The position numbers were made by a program, and so were the translations under genes. Below the pieces are notes generated by a model. It was given only the letters and a program-made list of their open reading frames with translations. It was not told the origin of the DNA and made no database searches. DNA of 64,000 nt from an uncultured Pelagibacteraceae bacterium (GTDB taxonomy: Bacteria; Pseudomonadota; Alphaproteobacteria; Pelagibacterales; Pelagibacteraceae), in NCBI GenBank assembly GCA_902588635.1, contig CACIPW010000001.1, positions 43,774 to 107,773 of the forward strand. The letters are read 5' to 3'. The stretch's first letter is position 1. Each line of letters opens with the position of its first letter. Below, one piece after another: positions 31,595 to 43,645 of this stretch.

Positions 31595-32995
31595 ATGTCA
31601 GAAAAATTTCAAGCAGTTGTTATCGGCGGAGGTCCAGCAGGCTATGTATGCGCAATAAGATTGTCGCAATTAGGTATAAAAACTGCCTGTATAGATTCTA
31701 GAGGAACATTAGGGGGAACATGTTTAAATATAGGGTGTATACCATCAAAAAGTTTACTGAACTTGTCTGAAAATTTTCAAAAAACAAAAAATTTTTCTAA
31801 TCTTGGAATAGAAGTGGGTCAAGTTAAGCTAAATTTAGATAAAATAATGCAAAATAAAAATAAGGCAGTAGATACTTTGACCAAAGGAGTGGAATTTTTA
31901 TTTAAAAAAAATAAAGTTTCTTATTATAAAGGTACAGCTAATTTTAAGTCTACAAAAAAAATTTCAGTAAAAAATGAAAAAAAAAAAGAAACTATAATTG
32001 AAGCAGAAAAAATAATTATAAGTACAGGCTCAGTACCAGTCTCATTGCCTGGTATAGAGTTTGACGAAAAGATTGTTTTATCTTCAACTGGAGCACTATC
32101 TTTAGGAAAAGTACCAAAAAAAATGGTAGTCATTGGAGGCGGATATATTGGTTTAGAAATGGGTTCAGTTTGGTTAAGATTTGGTACTGAAGTACATGTG
32201 GTAGAATTCTTAGATCATATTATACCTGGAATGGATAGAGAAATTTCAAAAGAGTTTATGAACGTATTAAAAAAACAGGGAATGAAATTTCATTTACAAA
32301 CTAAATTAGAAAGCATCAAAAAAAATAATAATGGAGCTAAAATTACAACAAAAGATAAAGATGGAAAAAAAATTAATTTTGATTGTGACGTGGTATTAAT
32401 TTCAGTCGGTAGAAAACCAAATACAAAAAACTTAAATTTAGAAAAAATAAACATTATTTTAGATGATAAAAAACGAATAAAAACTAACAATAATTTTGAA
32501 ACAAATGTAAAGAATATCTATGCAATTGGAGATGTTATTTCTGGACCTATGTTAGCTCATAAAGCTGAAGAAGAAGGTATTGCTGTAGCAGAATTGATTG
32601 CAGGTCAATCAGGGCATGTTAATTATGATGTTATACCAGGGGTGATTTATACATCGCCTGAAGTTGCATCGATAGGGAAAACAGAAGAACAATTAAAAGA
32701 ATTAAATAAAAAATATAAAGTAGGAAAGTTTCCTTTTTTGGCCAATTCAAGAGCCAAAGCTATCGATGAAGTCGAGGGTTTTGTAAAAGTACTGGCAGAC
32801 AACAAAACAGACAAAATATTGGGTGTTCATATGATAGGCCCTCATGCGGGTGAAATGATTGCAGAAATAGGAGTTGCTATGGAATTTGGAGCAAGCGCAG
32901 AAGATATTGCTCGAACTTGCCATGCCCATCCAACTTTTTCTGAGGCTGTAAAAGAGGCCGCTTTATCTGTAGATAAAAGAGCAATACACTCTTAA
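31595..32995 (+). CDS. lpd: Dihydrolipoyl dehydrogenase (E3)
   Basis: A 466-residue FAD disulfide reductase that reoxidises lipoamide on E2. Seen: FAD site VVIGGGPAGYVCAI, the redox pair Cys43/Cys48 in GGTCLNIGCIPSKSLL, NAD site VVIGGGYIGLEMGSVW, YAIGDVISGPMLAHKAEEEG and the C-terminal catalytic His in CHAHPTFSEAVKEAAL. It starts on the base after the sucB stop and closes the TCA block. Confidence 0.98.
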   Translation: MSEKFQAVVIGGGPAGYVCAIRLSQLGIKTACIDSRGTLGGTCLNIGCIPSKSLLNLSENFQKTKNFSNLGIEVGQVKLNLDKIMQNKNKAVDTLTKGVEFLFKKNKVSYYKGTANFKSTKKISVKNEKKKETIIEAEKIIISTGSVPVSLPGIEFDEKIVLSSTGALSLGKVPKKMVVIGGGYIGLEMGSVWLRFGTEVHVVEFLDHIIPGMDREISKEFMNVLKKQGMKFHLQTKLESIKKNNNGAKITTKDKDGKKINFDCDVVLISVGRKPNTKNLNLEKINIILDDKKRIKTNNNFETNVKNIYAIGDVISGPMLAHKAEEEGIAVAELIAGQSGHVNYDVIPGVIYTSPEVASIGKTEEQLKELNKKYKVGKFPFLANSRAKAIDEVEGFVKVLADNKTDKILGVHMIGPHAGEMIAEIGVAMEFGASAEDIARTCHAHPTFSEAVKEAALSVDKRAIHS

Positions 32996-33017
32996 AAAAT
33001 TTTCATAATATACAAAT

Positions 33018-34979
33018 ATGAAAGTGCCGATTCTTTTACCAAATATCTTTAACTACCCATTTACGTATCAGTCAGATTTGAATCTAAAAGTTGGTGAATA
33101 CGTAATAGTTCCTTTTGGTAAAACAAAAATGATAGGTGTAGTTTGGAACCATTTTGAAACAAAAAATCAAAAAAATTTTCATATAAAAAAAGTTGTGAAA
33201 AAACTTGAAGTCAAACCATTAAATGAGAACACAATTAAGTTTTTAAACTGGTTTTCACAATACAATCTAATTCCAAAAGGAATGTCTTTAAAGTTGCATT
33301 TGTTAAGCAATGAAACAGTGGAAGAAATGTCTGACAAAGAATTCGAAAGCTATAAATTAATAAAAAAAACAAATGATTTTAAACTTTCCGAAGAACAAGA
33401 GAAAAGCCTCAATGAATTAAAAATTAAAAATAAAGAATTTAGAGTTCATGTGCTCCAAGGAACAACCGGATCTGGGAAAACAATAGTATATTTTAATTCA
33501 ATAAAAAATAAAATTGATAAAGGTTATCAAGGGTTAATTTTGTTACCAGAGATAGGCCTAACATCTGAATTTGAGAAAAAATTTATAGATTTTTTTGGAT
33601 TTACTCCAGCAATTTGGCATTCTGGAATAACAAAAAAGAAGAAAAAAATTATATGGGCTGGATTAAATAATGGAAAAATTAAAGTAGTTATTGGTGCAAG
33701 ATCTGCATTATTTTTACCATTTAATAAATTAGGAATAATTATTGTAGATGAAGAACATGATCAATCATACAAGCAAGATGAAGGTGTAATTTACAATGCT
33801 CGCGATATGGCAATCTCAAGAGCTTCTTTTGAAAATATACCAATAGATCTTGTATCTGCAGTACCATCAATAGAAACTTATTAAAATATAAAAAAAAAAA
33901 AATACTCTTACTCTAGAATAATAAACAGATATAAAAATGCTAAGCTTCCCGAACATCAAATTATTGATTTAAATAAATATAAACTCAACAATCAATCTTG
34001 GATTTCATCAAAAACAATAGAAAAAGTAAAATATCATTTAGAAAATGGTGACCAGGTTCTTTTTTTTATAAACAGAAGAGGATTTTCACCTTATGTTTTT
34101 TGCAAAAATTGTTTAAAAGTTTATTCATGTCCACACTGTTCAATTAATTTAGTTTATCATAAAAATAAAAAAAAGCTCTTGTGTCACTACTGTGGTTTCG
34201 CATCAAATTTGAAAAGAAAATGTGATAGGAATATAAGCGGCAGTTGTAAATTTACCTTTAGTGGGCCTGGAGTAGAAAAGATTTCTGAGGAAGTAAAAAA
34301 ATTTTTTCCTAATCATAAGTCATTAATTTTTTCTAGTGATACAATGAATAAAAAATCATCTTCAAATGATTTACAAAAAATTATTAATAATGAAGTTGAA
34401 ATTTTAATTGGCACACAATTAATATCTAAAGGCTATCATTTTCCAAATTTAAACTGCATCGTTGTATTAGATATAGATTTATCATCTCTAGGTCATGATT
34501 TAAGAGGTGCTGAGAAAAATCTACAATTATATCATCAACTTTCAGGAAGAGCAGGCAGGGCTGGGAAGCCGGCAACCGTATATTTTCAAACCTATAATTT
34601 AAAATCTGATACAATTTCTAAACTTACAAATTCAGATCCATTTATATTTTTAGAAAATGAACTTCAATTAAGAAAGAAAAATAATCTACCACCATTCGAA
34701 AGGTTTATTTCCTTGATATTGACTTCTAAAAATGAAAAAAAATTGGAAAATGAATCTTATAGGCTTAAACGACACTTAGTGAAAAATTTAAATGGTAAAA
34801 TTTTAGGACCTATAAATGCACCTATTTATAAGATTAGAAAAAACTTTAGAAACAGGTTATTGATAAGAAGCAAAAAGACACATAAAATTCAAGAGTCTCT
34901 TGGTTTGGCCTTAAAAAAATTTGAATTTTCATCAGGAATGAAACTAACGGTTGATGTTGATCCAATAAGCTTTAATTAA
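33018..34979 (+). pseudogene. priA: priA, primosomal helicase, interrupted by an in-frame stop
   Basis: One reading frame from 33018 to 34979 encodes a replication-restart helicase of 653 codons, but codon 289 is TAA (33882-33884). The reading frame is the same on both sides, so this is a nonsense codon and not a net frameshift. Upstream: 3'-DNA-binding region, Walker A GTTGSGKTIVY, DEEH motif in VDEEHDQSYKQ and VSAVPSIETY. Downstream: FFINRRGFSPYVF, the zinc-binding cysteines (CKNC, CPHC, CHYC), GTQLISKGYHFPNL and QLSGRAGRAGKP. The stop is followed within 6 bases by a run of 13 A. A single change from TTA or CAA would explain it. Either a real loss, a sequencing error or suppression is possible. 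The eighth zinc cysteine is also displaced (CDRNISGSC). Confidence 0.85.
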
Positions 34980-34999
34980 TTGTTAAAAAAAAAGCAATT

Positions 35000-35028
35000 T
35001 TGACAATCTGCAGCTTGAAGAGAATATT
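35000..35028 (+). promoter_or_regulatory. Probable sigma70-type promoter of the atp operon
   Basis: A perfect -35 TTGACA (35000-35005), a 17-base spacer and a -10-like AATATT (35023-35028) lie in the 110-base gap after priA. This would give a leader of about 55 bases before atpH. The -10 matches the consensus at four of six positions. Confidence 0.55.
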
Positions 35029-35077
35029 GTCATATGTTACTTAAATTCAAAATTTTAAGGAAACTTCTAATATTAAT

Positions 35078-35083
35078 GAGGAG
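35078..35083 (+). promoter_or_regulatory. Shine-Dalgarno fixing the TTG start of atpH
   Basis: GAGGAG lies six bases before the TTG at 35090. It is one of the few strong ribosome-binding sites in the window and decides the non-ATG start. Confidence 0.7.
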
Positions 35084-35089
35084 CATAAA

Positions 35090-35647
35090 TTGAGTAAAAA
35101 TAAGAGTTTTTCTGGCACATCAGCGAATAGATATTCACTAGCGCTTTACGAATTAGCAAATGAGTCCAATGAATTAGGTGAAATAGAAAAAAATTGTTCT
35201 TCATTGATTAAATTAATATTTAATAGTGACGATTTTAAATCGTTAATAAAAAATCCAACTATAAAAAAAGAAGAACTACTTTCTACTGTTTTAAAAATAT
35301 CAGAGCAATATAAGTTGAATGGTTTATTAATTAAATTTTTAAGCTTTTTAATATCAAAAAGAAGATTTTTTTATGTTGAAAAAATATTAAAGGATTTTAT
35401 TGAAACTTGCTCAAAAAAAAGAGGGGAAATGAAAGCTCAATTAACTTCAGCAAAAGAACTTTCAGAAAGCGAGATAAATAGTATTAAAGAAGAATTAACA
35501 AAAAATTTTAGTTCAAAAATAAAATTAAACTACAAATATGATGCAAGTTTAATTGGAGGGCTGGTAGTTCAAATAGGAAGCACAATGGTTGATACTTCAA
35601 TTAAAAATAAATTACAAAAAATAGAAAATAGAATGATAGAGGCTTAA
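35090..35647 (+). CDS. atpH: ATP synthase F1 delta subunit
   Basis: A 185-residue stalk subunit (OSCP) that joins F1 to the b subunits. Seen: TSANRYSLALYELANESNEL at the N-terminus, LIKFLSFLISKRRFFYVEKI in the middle and the C-terminal YKYDASLIGGLVVQIGSTMVD motif. The start is TTG at 35090, fixed by a strong Shine-Dalgarno GAGGAG at 35078-35083. No in-frame ATG lies nearby. It is the first gene of atpHAGDC. The F0 genes are not here, as usual in alphaproteobacteria. Confidence 0.95.
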   Translation: MSKNKSFSGTSANRYSLALYELANESNELGEIEKNCSSLIKLIFNSDDFKSLIKNPTIKKEELLSTVLKISEQYKLNGLLIKFLSFLISKRRFFYVEKILKDFIETCSKKRGEMKAQLTSAKELSESEINSIKEELTKNFSSKIKLNYKYDASLIGGLVVQIGSTMVDTSIKNKLQKIENRMIEA

Positions 35648-37183
35648 ATGGAAATAAATCCTTCAGAAGTAACAAAAATATTAAAAGAACAAATAAAAAA
35701 TTTTGGAGATAAAGCTGAGATAACTGAAGTGGGGCAAGTTTTGTCAGTAGGTGATGGTATAGCTAGAATTTATGGACTTGACAATGTTCAGGCAGGAGAA
35801 ATGGTGGAATTTGCCGATGGTTCAAAAGGTATGGCTTTAAACTTAGAAAGTGAAAATGTTGGTGTTGTGATTTTTGGAGATGATAAAGCGATTAAAGAAG
35901 GAGATACTGTCAAAAGAACAGGAGCAATTGTTGATACCCCAGTTGGAAAAGAATTACTAGGAAGAGTTGTTGATGGATTAGGAAGTCCGATAGACGGAAA
36001 AGGAGCATTAGATAAAGGTATTAAAAGAAGTAGAGTCGAAGTAAAAGCCCCAGGAATTATTCCACGTAAATCGGTTAGTGAACCAATGCAAACTGGACTT
36101 AAATCGATAGATAGTTTGGTTCCAATTGGAAGAGGTCAGAGAGAATTAATTATTGGTGATAGACAAACAGGTAAAACGGCAGTTGCTATTGATGCAATTA
36201 TAAACCAAAAAAAAGTTAACGAGTCAAATGATGAGAAAAAAAAGTTATACTGTGTTTACGTAGCAATAGGTCAAAAAAGATCTACTGTTAGACAAATTGA
36301 AAAAACTTTAGAAGAAGCTGGCGCAATGGAATATACAACAATTGTTGCAGCAACAGCTTCAGATGCGGCTCCACTTCAATTTTTAGCTCCTTATACTGGT
36401 TGTGCAATGGGAGAATATTTTAGAGATAATGGAATGCATGCATTAATTATATACGACGATCTTTCAAAACAAGCAGTTGCTTATAGACAAATGTCGCTTT
36501 TATTAAGAAGACCCCCTGGAAGAGAAGCTTACCCGGGAGATGTATTCTATTTACATAGCAGGCTACTTGAAAGAGCAGCTAAATTGAGTGATGAACATGG
36601 CGGGGGATCTTTAACAGCTCTTCCAATAATTGAAACACAAGGTGGTGATGTTTCTGCATTTATACCTACCAATGTAATTTCAATTACAGATGGCCAAATC
36701 TTTTTGGAAACAGAGTTATTTAACCAGGGTATAAGGCCAGCAATTAATGTAGGATTATCGGTATCAAGAGTTGGATCTTCTGCTCAAACAAAATCAATGA
36801 AAAAAGTTTCAGGATCTATGAAACTTGAACTTGCTCAATATAGAGAAATGGCAGCATTTGCTCAGTTTGGATCGGATCTAGATGTTTCTACTCAAAAACT
36901 TTTAAATAGAGGTTCTAAATTGACCGAACTACTAAAACAAAAACAATACTCACCAATGACTGTGGCCGAACAAGTAATTTCAATATTTTGTGGTGTTAAA
37001 GGTCATTTGGACGATATTGAACAAAAAAATATTGTTGATTTTGAAAATAAAATTATAGAAAAATGTAAATCTGAAAAACCGGAAATTTTAGATTCAATAT
37101 CAAGTTCAGGTAAACTCGAAGAAGATGCTGAAAAATCTTTAACTGAAGCTATTACTGAACTTAAAAAAAACTTTAATTCTTAG
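35648..37183 (+). CDS. atpA: ATP synthase F1 alpha subunit
   Basis: A 511-residue regulatory nucleotide-binding subunit of F1. Seen: N-terminal crown with [20 protein letters not shown], the P-loop [13 protein letters not shown] near 170, [20 protein letters not shown] near 265 and the signature [17 protein letters not shown] near 365. The length is normal. The ATG directly follows the atpH stop, and atpG is 4 bases downstream. Confidence 0.98.
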   Translation: MEINPSEVTKILKEQIKNFGDKAEITEVGQVLSVGDGIARIYGLDNVQAGEMVEFADGSKGMALNLESENVGVVIFGDDKAIKEGDTVKRTGAIVDTPVGKELLGRVVDGLGSPIDGKGALDKGIKRSRVEVKAPGIIPRKSVSEPMQTGLKSIDSLVPIGRGQRELIIGDRQTGKTAVAIDAIINQKKVNESNDEKKKLYCVYVAIGQKRSTVRQIEKTLEEAGAMEYTTIVAATASDAAPLQFLAPYTGCAMGEYFRDNGMHALIIYDDLSKQAVAYRQMSLLLRRPPGREAYPGDVFYLHSRLLERAAKLSDEHGGGSLTALPIIETQGGDVSAFIPTNVISITDGQIFLETELFNQGIRPAINVGLSVSRVGSSAQTKSMKKVSGSMKLELAQYREMAAFAQFGSDLDVSTQKLLNRGSKLTELLKQKQYSPMTVAEQVISIFCGVKGHLDDIEQKNIVDFENKIIEKCKSEKPEILDSISSSGKLEEDAEKSLTEAITELKKNFNS

Positions 37184-37187
37184 AAAA

Positions 37188-39483
<2,296 letters not shown>

Positions 39484-39484
<1 letters not shown>

Positions 39485-39882
39485 TGAGCGAAGGTTTTAA
39501 GCTTGAAATAGTAAACCCAGAAAGTTCATTTTTGTCAAAAGAAGGAGTTTCAGAGGTAGTGGTGCCAGCCTTTGAAGGTGATATGGGGATATTAAAAGAT
39601 CATATATCAATAATATCTTTTTTAAAACCTGGGCTAGTGAGAATTTTTGAAGGCTCAAATGAAGAGACTTACTATGTTGATGATGGAATAGTAGAATTTA
39701 AGAACAATTGTTTATCAATATTAACAAGTAATATTTTTGATATTAAAAAAATGGATAAAAATGTTGCAAGAAATGTTTTGGCTAAAGCAGAGCAAGATAC
39801 TCAAAAAAACGATATTTCTGATCAAGCTAAATACTTACTTGATCAAAAAATTGAAGTTTTAAAGAACTTAACTTTAAATTAG
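39484..39882 (+). CDS. atpC: ATP synthase F1 epsilon subunit
   Basis: A 132-residue subunit of the rotor that can inhibit ATP hydrolysis. Seen: the N-terminal beta sandwich with FKLEIVNPESSFLSKEGVSE and VPAFEGDMGILKDHIS, then YYVDDGIVEFKNNCLSILTS and a C-terminal helical hairpin. It is last in atpHAGDC and overlaps the convergent rppH stop by 4 bases. There is no room for a conventional terminator. Confidence 0.95.
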
Positions 39883-40364
39883 TTTAATACTTTTGCTATT
39901 TCTTGCTTAAGATTTTTGTAAACGTTGAGCTTAAAATTTACGGCTATTTTTGTTAAATCTTCTAAATCAATCCATTTCCAGTCTAGAAATTCAGGTTTTT
40001 TAGTATTTATATTGATTTCCGATTCGTTTCCAATAAATCTCATAATAAACCATTTTTGTATTTGACCTTTAAATCTACCTTTCCAAATAATTCCTATTAA
40101 TTCATCGGGCAAAATGTAAGTTAGTTTTTTGTCAATTTCCTGAATTAATTCTACACTTACTATACTAGTTTCTTCTTTTAATTCTCTTAAAGCAGCATCA
40201 TAATAATTCTCATCTTTATCAACACCTCCTTGAGGCATCTGCCAAAAGTTTTTTGGGTTATCAATTCTTTTAGCTACAAATATTTTATTTTTATTATTTA
40301 ATAAAACAATTCCAACTCCATTTCTGTAGGGGAGTTTTTCAAAGTTTTTTTCTTTTTTATTCAT
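39879..40364 (-). CDS. rppH: RNA pyrophosphohydrolase (Nudix)
   Basis: A 161-residue Nudix hydrolase that removes pyrophosphate from 5'-triphosphate mRNA and so starts decay. Seen: LPYRNGVGIVLLNNKNKIFV at the N-terminus, WQMPQGGVDKDENY and the Nudix box helix ALRELKEETSI with the metal-binding Glu residues. RppH/IalA proteins share the WQMPQGG motif. It is last in the rplU-to-rppH minus-strand run and overlaps ctpA by 8 bases. Confidence 0.93.
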   Translation of the reverse strand: MNKKEKNFEKLPYRNGVGIVLLNNKNKIFVAKRIDNPKNFWQMPQGGVDKDENYYDAALRELKEETSIVSVELIQEIDKKLTYILPDELIGIIWKGRFKGQIQKWFIMRFIGNESEININTKKPEFLDWKWIDLEDLTKIAVNFKLNVYKNLKQEIAKVLN

Positions 40365-41493
40365 TGAGAAGCTTTAATGCAAATTTAAGTTGATTATCGC
40401 TTTCCGTGTTTATTTTAAAATCATCTGTTTCTTCAGCTATTTCAATATCGGGCACCACTCCCACTTCCGAAATAGATTTTCCCGAAGGCAAATAGTACTT
40501 TGATATGGTCAATCTTATAGCCCCTTTATTTTTTAAAGGAATAATCGATTGAACAGATCCCTTACCATAACTTTGTTCACCAAGAAGTATAGCTCTTTTA
40601 TGATCTTTTAAGGCGCCAGCTACAATTTCTGATGCTGAAGCTGATCCATAATTAATTAAAACAATTAAGGTCTTTCCATCAATTACGTCACCTTTTTTTG
40701 CAAAAAATTTTTTATTTTCTGATTTATTTCTACTTTTAGTGGATACGATTTCACCTTCATTTAAAAAAAAATCTGATATTTTTATTGCTTGTGAAAGTAA
40801 GCCACCAGGGTTGTTTCTTAGATCTAAAATATAACTTTTTACACTTTTATTTTTTTTTATTTCTTTAAGTTTATTTTTAATTTGATTGCTGCTATTTTCA
40901 TTAAAAGCATTTAATCTTAAATAACCCACTTTACCTTCTAAAATTTCAGATTTTACTGACTGAATTTTGATAATTTCTCTTGTTATGTTAAAAGTTAGTG
41001 CTTTCTTAACTCCTTTTCTTCTCACTGTAATTTCTATATCGCTTCCAACCTTTCCTCTCATTAAATCTACCGCTTCTGATAATGATTTTCCTTGAACTTG
41101 AACATTATTAATTTTAACAATGTAATCTCCTGCTTTTACACCAGCTCTAGAAGCTGGAGTATCTTCAATTGGTGAAATTACCTTTACTACACCAGATTCC
41201 ATACTAACCTCAATTCCTAAACCACCAAATTCTCCACTAGTTTCTGTTTGCATATTTAATAACATTTCTGGCGACATGTAGGATGAATATGGATCCAGTG
41301 ATTGCAATACGCCATCAATAGCTGCATCCATAACTTCACTTTGGTCGATTTCCTCTACATATTCATTGTTGATTTTGTTCAATACTTCACTAAACAAATC
41401 AATCTTTTGATAGATCTTTGTATTATTAGCAGCAAAACTTTTACTAAAATAAAATAAAAATAAAATTAGTATAATTTTAATATATTTTTTCAT
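40357..41493 (-). CDS. ctpA: Carboxy-terminal processing protease (S41)
   Basis: A 378-residue periplasmic protease. Seen: a signal peptide (MKKYIKIILILFLFYFSKSF), SLDPYSSYMSPEML near 70, a PDZ domain around 85-165 (GGLGIEVSMESGVVKVISPI, AGDYIVKIN), and the catalytic Ser in NYGSASASEIVAGA with its Lys in GEQSYGKGSVQS. Family members trim envelope proteins and act with murein remodelling. It overlaps rsfS by 4 bases and rppH by 8. Confidence 0.95.
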   Translation of the reverse strand: MKKYIKIILILFLFYFSKSFAANNTKIYQKIDLFSEVLNKINNEYVEEIDQSEVMDAAIDGVLQSLDPYSSYMSPEMLLNMQTETSGEFGGLGIEVSMESGVVKVISPIEDTPASRAGVKAGDYIVKINNVQVQGKSLSEAVDLMRGKVGSDIEITVRRKGVKKALTFNITREIIKIQSVKSEILEGKVGYLRLNAFNENSSNQIKNKLKEIKKNKSVKSYILDLRNNPGGLLSQAIKISDFFLNEGEIVSTKSRNKSENKKFFAKKGDVIDGKTLIVLINYGSASASEIVAGALKDHKRAILLGEQSYGKGSVQSIIPLKNKGAIRLTISKYYLPSGKSISEVGVVPDIEIAEETDDFKINTESDNQLKFALKLLNE

Positions 41494-41840
41494 ATTGTGA
41501 CTTTTTCTTTTGGGATTAATTCAGACCACATTTTTTCTAGTTCATAAAATTTTCTTTTTTCTGGGTTAAAAATGTGAACTATTAAATCTATACCATCAAT
41601 TAGCTTCCATTCACTGCTATCTGAGCCTTCTATTTTACAATTTTTGATTCCACTATTTTTAAATTTTTCGAGAACTTGTTCCGACAAAGCCTGAATATGT
41701 CTTGATGATGTGCCGCTTGCTATAATCATGTAATCTGCCATTGAGCTCTTATTTGCAAGATCTATACTTACTACATCTAATGCTTTATTTTTATCCAAGG
41801 TATTCAAGATAGTTTTTTTTAGATCTACAATTTTATCCAT
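41490..41840 (-). CDS. rsfS: Ribosomal silencing factor RsfS
   Basis: A 116-residue Iojap/YbeB protein that binds L14 on the large subunit and blocks subunit joining under starvation. Seen: NTLDKNKALDVVSIDLANKS, the ADYMIIASGTSSRHIQALSE motif and SSEWKLIDGIDLIVHIF. Complete length. It is between nadD and ctpA, its usual alphaproteobacterial place. Confidence 0.95.
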   Translation of the reverse strand: MDKIVDLKKTILNTLDKNKALDVVSIDLANKSSMADYMIIASGTSSRHIQALSEQVLEKFKNSGIKNCKIEGSDSSEWKLIDGIDLIVHIFNPEKRKFYELEKMWSELIPKEKVTI

Positions 41841-41857
41841 TAATTATCAAAACCTTA

Positions 41858-42391
41858 TCAAATTTTTCTTAATTTTGAAGATGAAATATTAACTTTTTTA
41901 AAATTAACAAATTTCAAATTCTTTTGTTTTAAGCGTTTAAAAGCAATTGATTTTAAAGACTTTGATTTATAGCCTAGTCTATCAAAAACTAAAATATTAC
42001 ATTTTTGTGAAATTAATTTCCATTTGTACCATTTGTGAAATTTAACAAGATTATCTGCTCCAATAATTAAAAATATATTGCAATTATTTTTCTTTTTGAT
42101 GTAATTTATTAAATCAATTGTTCTATTAGATTTAATTTTATCTTCATAATATCTAATTTTAATAAATTTTTTAAATTTTGTTATTTTTTTTGATAACTTA
42201 ATTCTCTCTTTCAAACTTAAACTACTTTTTTTTTTAAAGGGATTTTTTTTAGTAATAGCCCAAATTATGGCGTTCAGTTTAAATTTTCTTTTCGCCTTTA
42301 TAGATATTGCAAGATGTCCTTTATGCGGAGGATCAAAACTAGCACCCAATAATCCAATATTTTTTATTGTTTTTTTATTTTTTATCTTCAA
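41858..42391 (-). CDS. nadD: Nicotinate-nucleotide adenylyltransferase, short C-terminus
   Basis: A 177-residue enzyme of NAD synthesis joining NaMN and ATP. Seen: IGLLGASFDPPHKGHLAISI with the nucleotidyltransferase HxGH, WAITKKNPFK, LIIGADNLVKFHKWYKW and the end motif NISSSKLRKI, equivalent to ISSTxIR. The protein stops right after that motif, so the roughly 25-30 residue C-terminal helix of most NadD proteins is absent. The start is TTG, three bases after the proA stop and preceded by AGGA. The charged composition is very Lys/Ile-rich. Confidence 0.9.
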   Translation of the reverse strand: MKIKNKKTIKNIGLLGASFDPPHKGHLAISIKAKRKFKLNAIIWAITKKNPFKKKSSLSLKERIKLSKKITKFKKFIKIRYYEDKIKSNRTIDLINYIKKKNNCNIFLIIGADNLVKFHKWYKWKLISQKCNILVFDRLGYKSKSLKSIAFKRLKQKNLKFVNFKKVNISSSKLRKI

Positions 42392-42393
42392 TT

Positions 42394-43644
42394 TTATTTC
42401 CTAACATGACCTCTTCCATGCACCTCATACTTATATGAAATCAATTGTTTTAAACCAACGGGACCTCTTGGTGGTAGATTATTTGTTGAAATTCCAACTT
42501 CGCCTCCAAATCCAAATTCTCCACCGTCAGCAAATTGTGTTGATGTATTATGCATAACTATTGAACTATTAATATTTTTAAAAAATTTTTGTGCGGTTTT
42601 TATATTTTTGGTAATTATAGATTCTGTATGCATTGTACCATATTTGTTAATATGTTTTATTGCTTCTTCACAATTATTAACACATTTGGCAGATATTGTG
42701 GCAGACAAATATTCTGTCGACCAATCTTTATTTCTTGCTGGGTATATTTTTCCTTTAAAAAATTTTCTTAATAAATTGTCACCTATAATTTTGCAATTAT
42801 TGTTCTGCAAATTTTTTAAAACTATATTACAAAATTTTTTAACAATTTTTTTGTGAAATAAAACCGTTTCTGTTGCGCCACATATACTAGTATTTCTTAG
42901 CTTAGCATTATGAAGAACCTTCGTAGCCATTTTTAAATCTGCATCTTTATCAATATATGTGTGACAAATTCCTTGCAAATGCCCAATTATTGGCAACTTA
43001 GATATAGCCTGGACTCTTTTAACTAAACCTTTGCCACCTCTTGGTATAATAACATCAATTTCATTGGTCATTTTGGCTAACATGAAGTCTACTATTTTTC
43101 TATTTCTATTGTTTACAAATTGGACAAAGTCCGGGTTTACTTTATTGACCATCAAGGCCTTTCTAAATAATGAAGCTAATATTTTATTAGTATTTATTGC
43201 TTCCGAGCCACCTCTTAAAATCACTGCATTTCCGGATTTAAAACATAAGCTTGATATATCAGAAGTAACATTTGGTCTACTTTCGTAAATAACACCAATT
43301 ACACCAATAGGTGTTGAAACTTTTTTAATATTTAATCCATTGGGTCTTTTCCATTTTTCTAAAATTTTATCTACAGGATCTTCTAATTTAATGATGTCAC
43401 TAACTGATTTTTTTATAGATTCTAATTTTTTTGAAGTTAAAATTAATCTGTCAATTAAATTTGGTTTAAGTTTCTTCTTTTGAGCAAATTTAATATCTTT
43501 TTTATTTTGTTGTAAGATTTTTTTTTTATCTTTTTTTAAAAAAATTAAAAAACTTATAAGAACCTTGTTTTTTGTTTTGCTGTCAATTTTGTTTTCTATC
43601 GCTTTTTTTGCTTTTTTACCAATTACCTTAATATATTTATTCAT
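42394..43644 (-). CDS. proA: Gamma-glutamyl phosphate reductase
   Basis: A 416-residue NADPH enzyme, second step of proline synthesis. Seen: PIGVIGVIYESRPNVTSDIS near 117, SGNAVILRGGSEAINTN, VIIPRGGKGLVKRV, the catalytic Cys in NTSICGATETVLFH and the C-terminal GEFGFGGEVGISTNNLPPRG. The length is normal. It is directly downstream of proB with a 1-base gap. Confidence 0.97.
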   Translation of the reverse strand: MNKYIKVIGKKAKKAIENKIDSKTKNKVLISFLIFLKKDKKKILQQNKKDIKFAQKKKLKPNLIDRLILTSKKLESIKKSVSDIIKLEDPVDKILEKWKRPNGLNIKKVSTPIGVIGVIYESRPNVTSDISSLCFKSGNAVILRGGSEAINTNKILASLFRKALMVNKVNPDFVQFVNNRNRKIVDFMLAKMTNEIDVIIPRGGKGLVKRVQAISKLPIIGHLQGICHTYIDKDADLKMATKVLHNAKLRNTSICGATETVLFHKKIVKKFCNIVLKNLQNNNCKIIGDNLLRKFFKGKIYPARNKDWSTEYLSATISAKCVNNCEEAIKHINKYGTMHTESIITKNIKTAQKFFKNINSSIVMHNTSTQFADGGEFGFGGEVGISTNNLPPRGPVGLKQLISYKYEVHGRGHVRK

Positions 43645-43645
43645 T

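Noticed and set aside
33882..33902. Frameshift in priA at the poly-A run
   Set aside because: Both flanking segments read in the same frame, so there is no net frameshift. The defect is the TAA codon.
34179..34979. Independent gene for a small zinc-finger helicase
   Set aside because: It is in frame with the upstream priA half, begins at a TTG inside the zinc-binding domain and continues PriA motifs. It is the 3' part of the interrupted gene.
42608..42856. ORFs on the plus strand inside proA
   Set aside because: They are antisense shadows in an AT-rich gene and have no recognisable motifs. proA is complete on the other strand.
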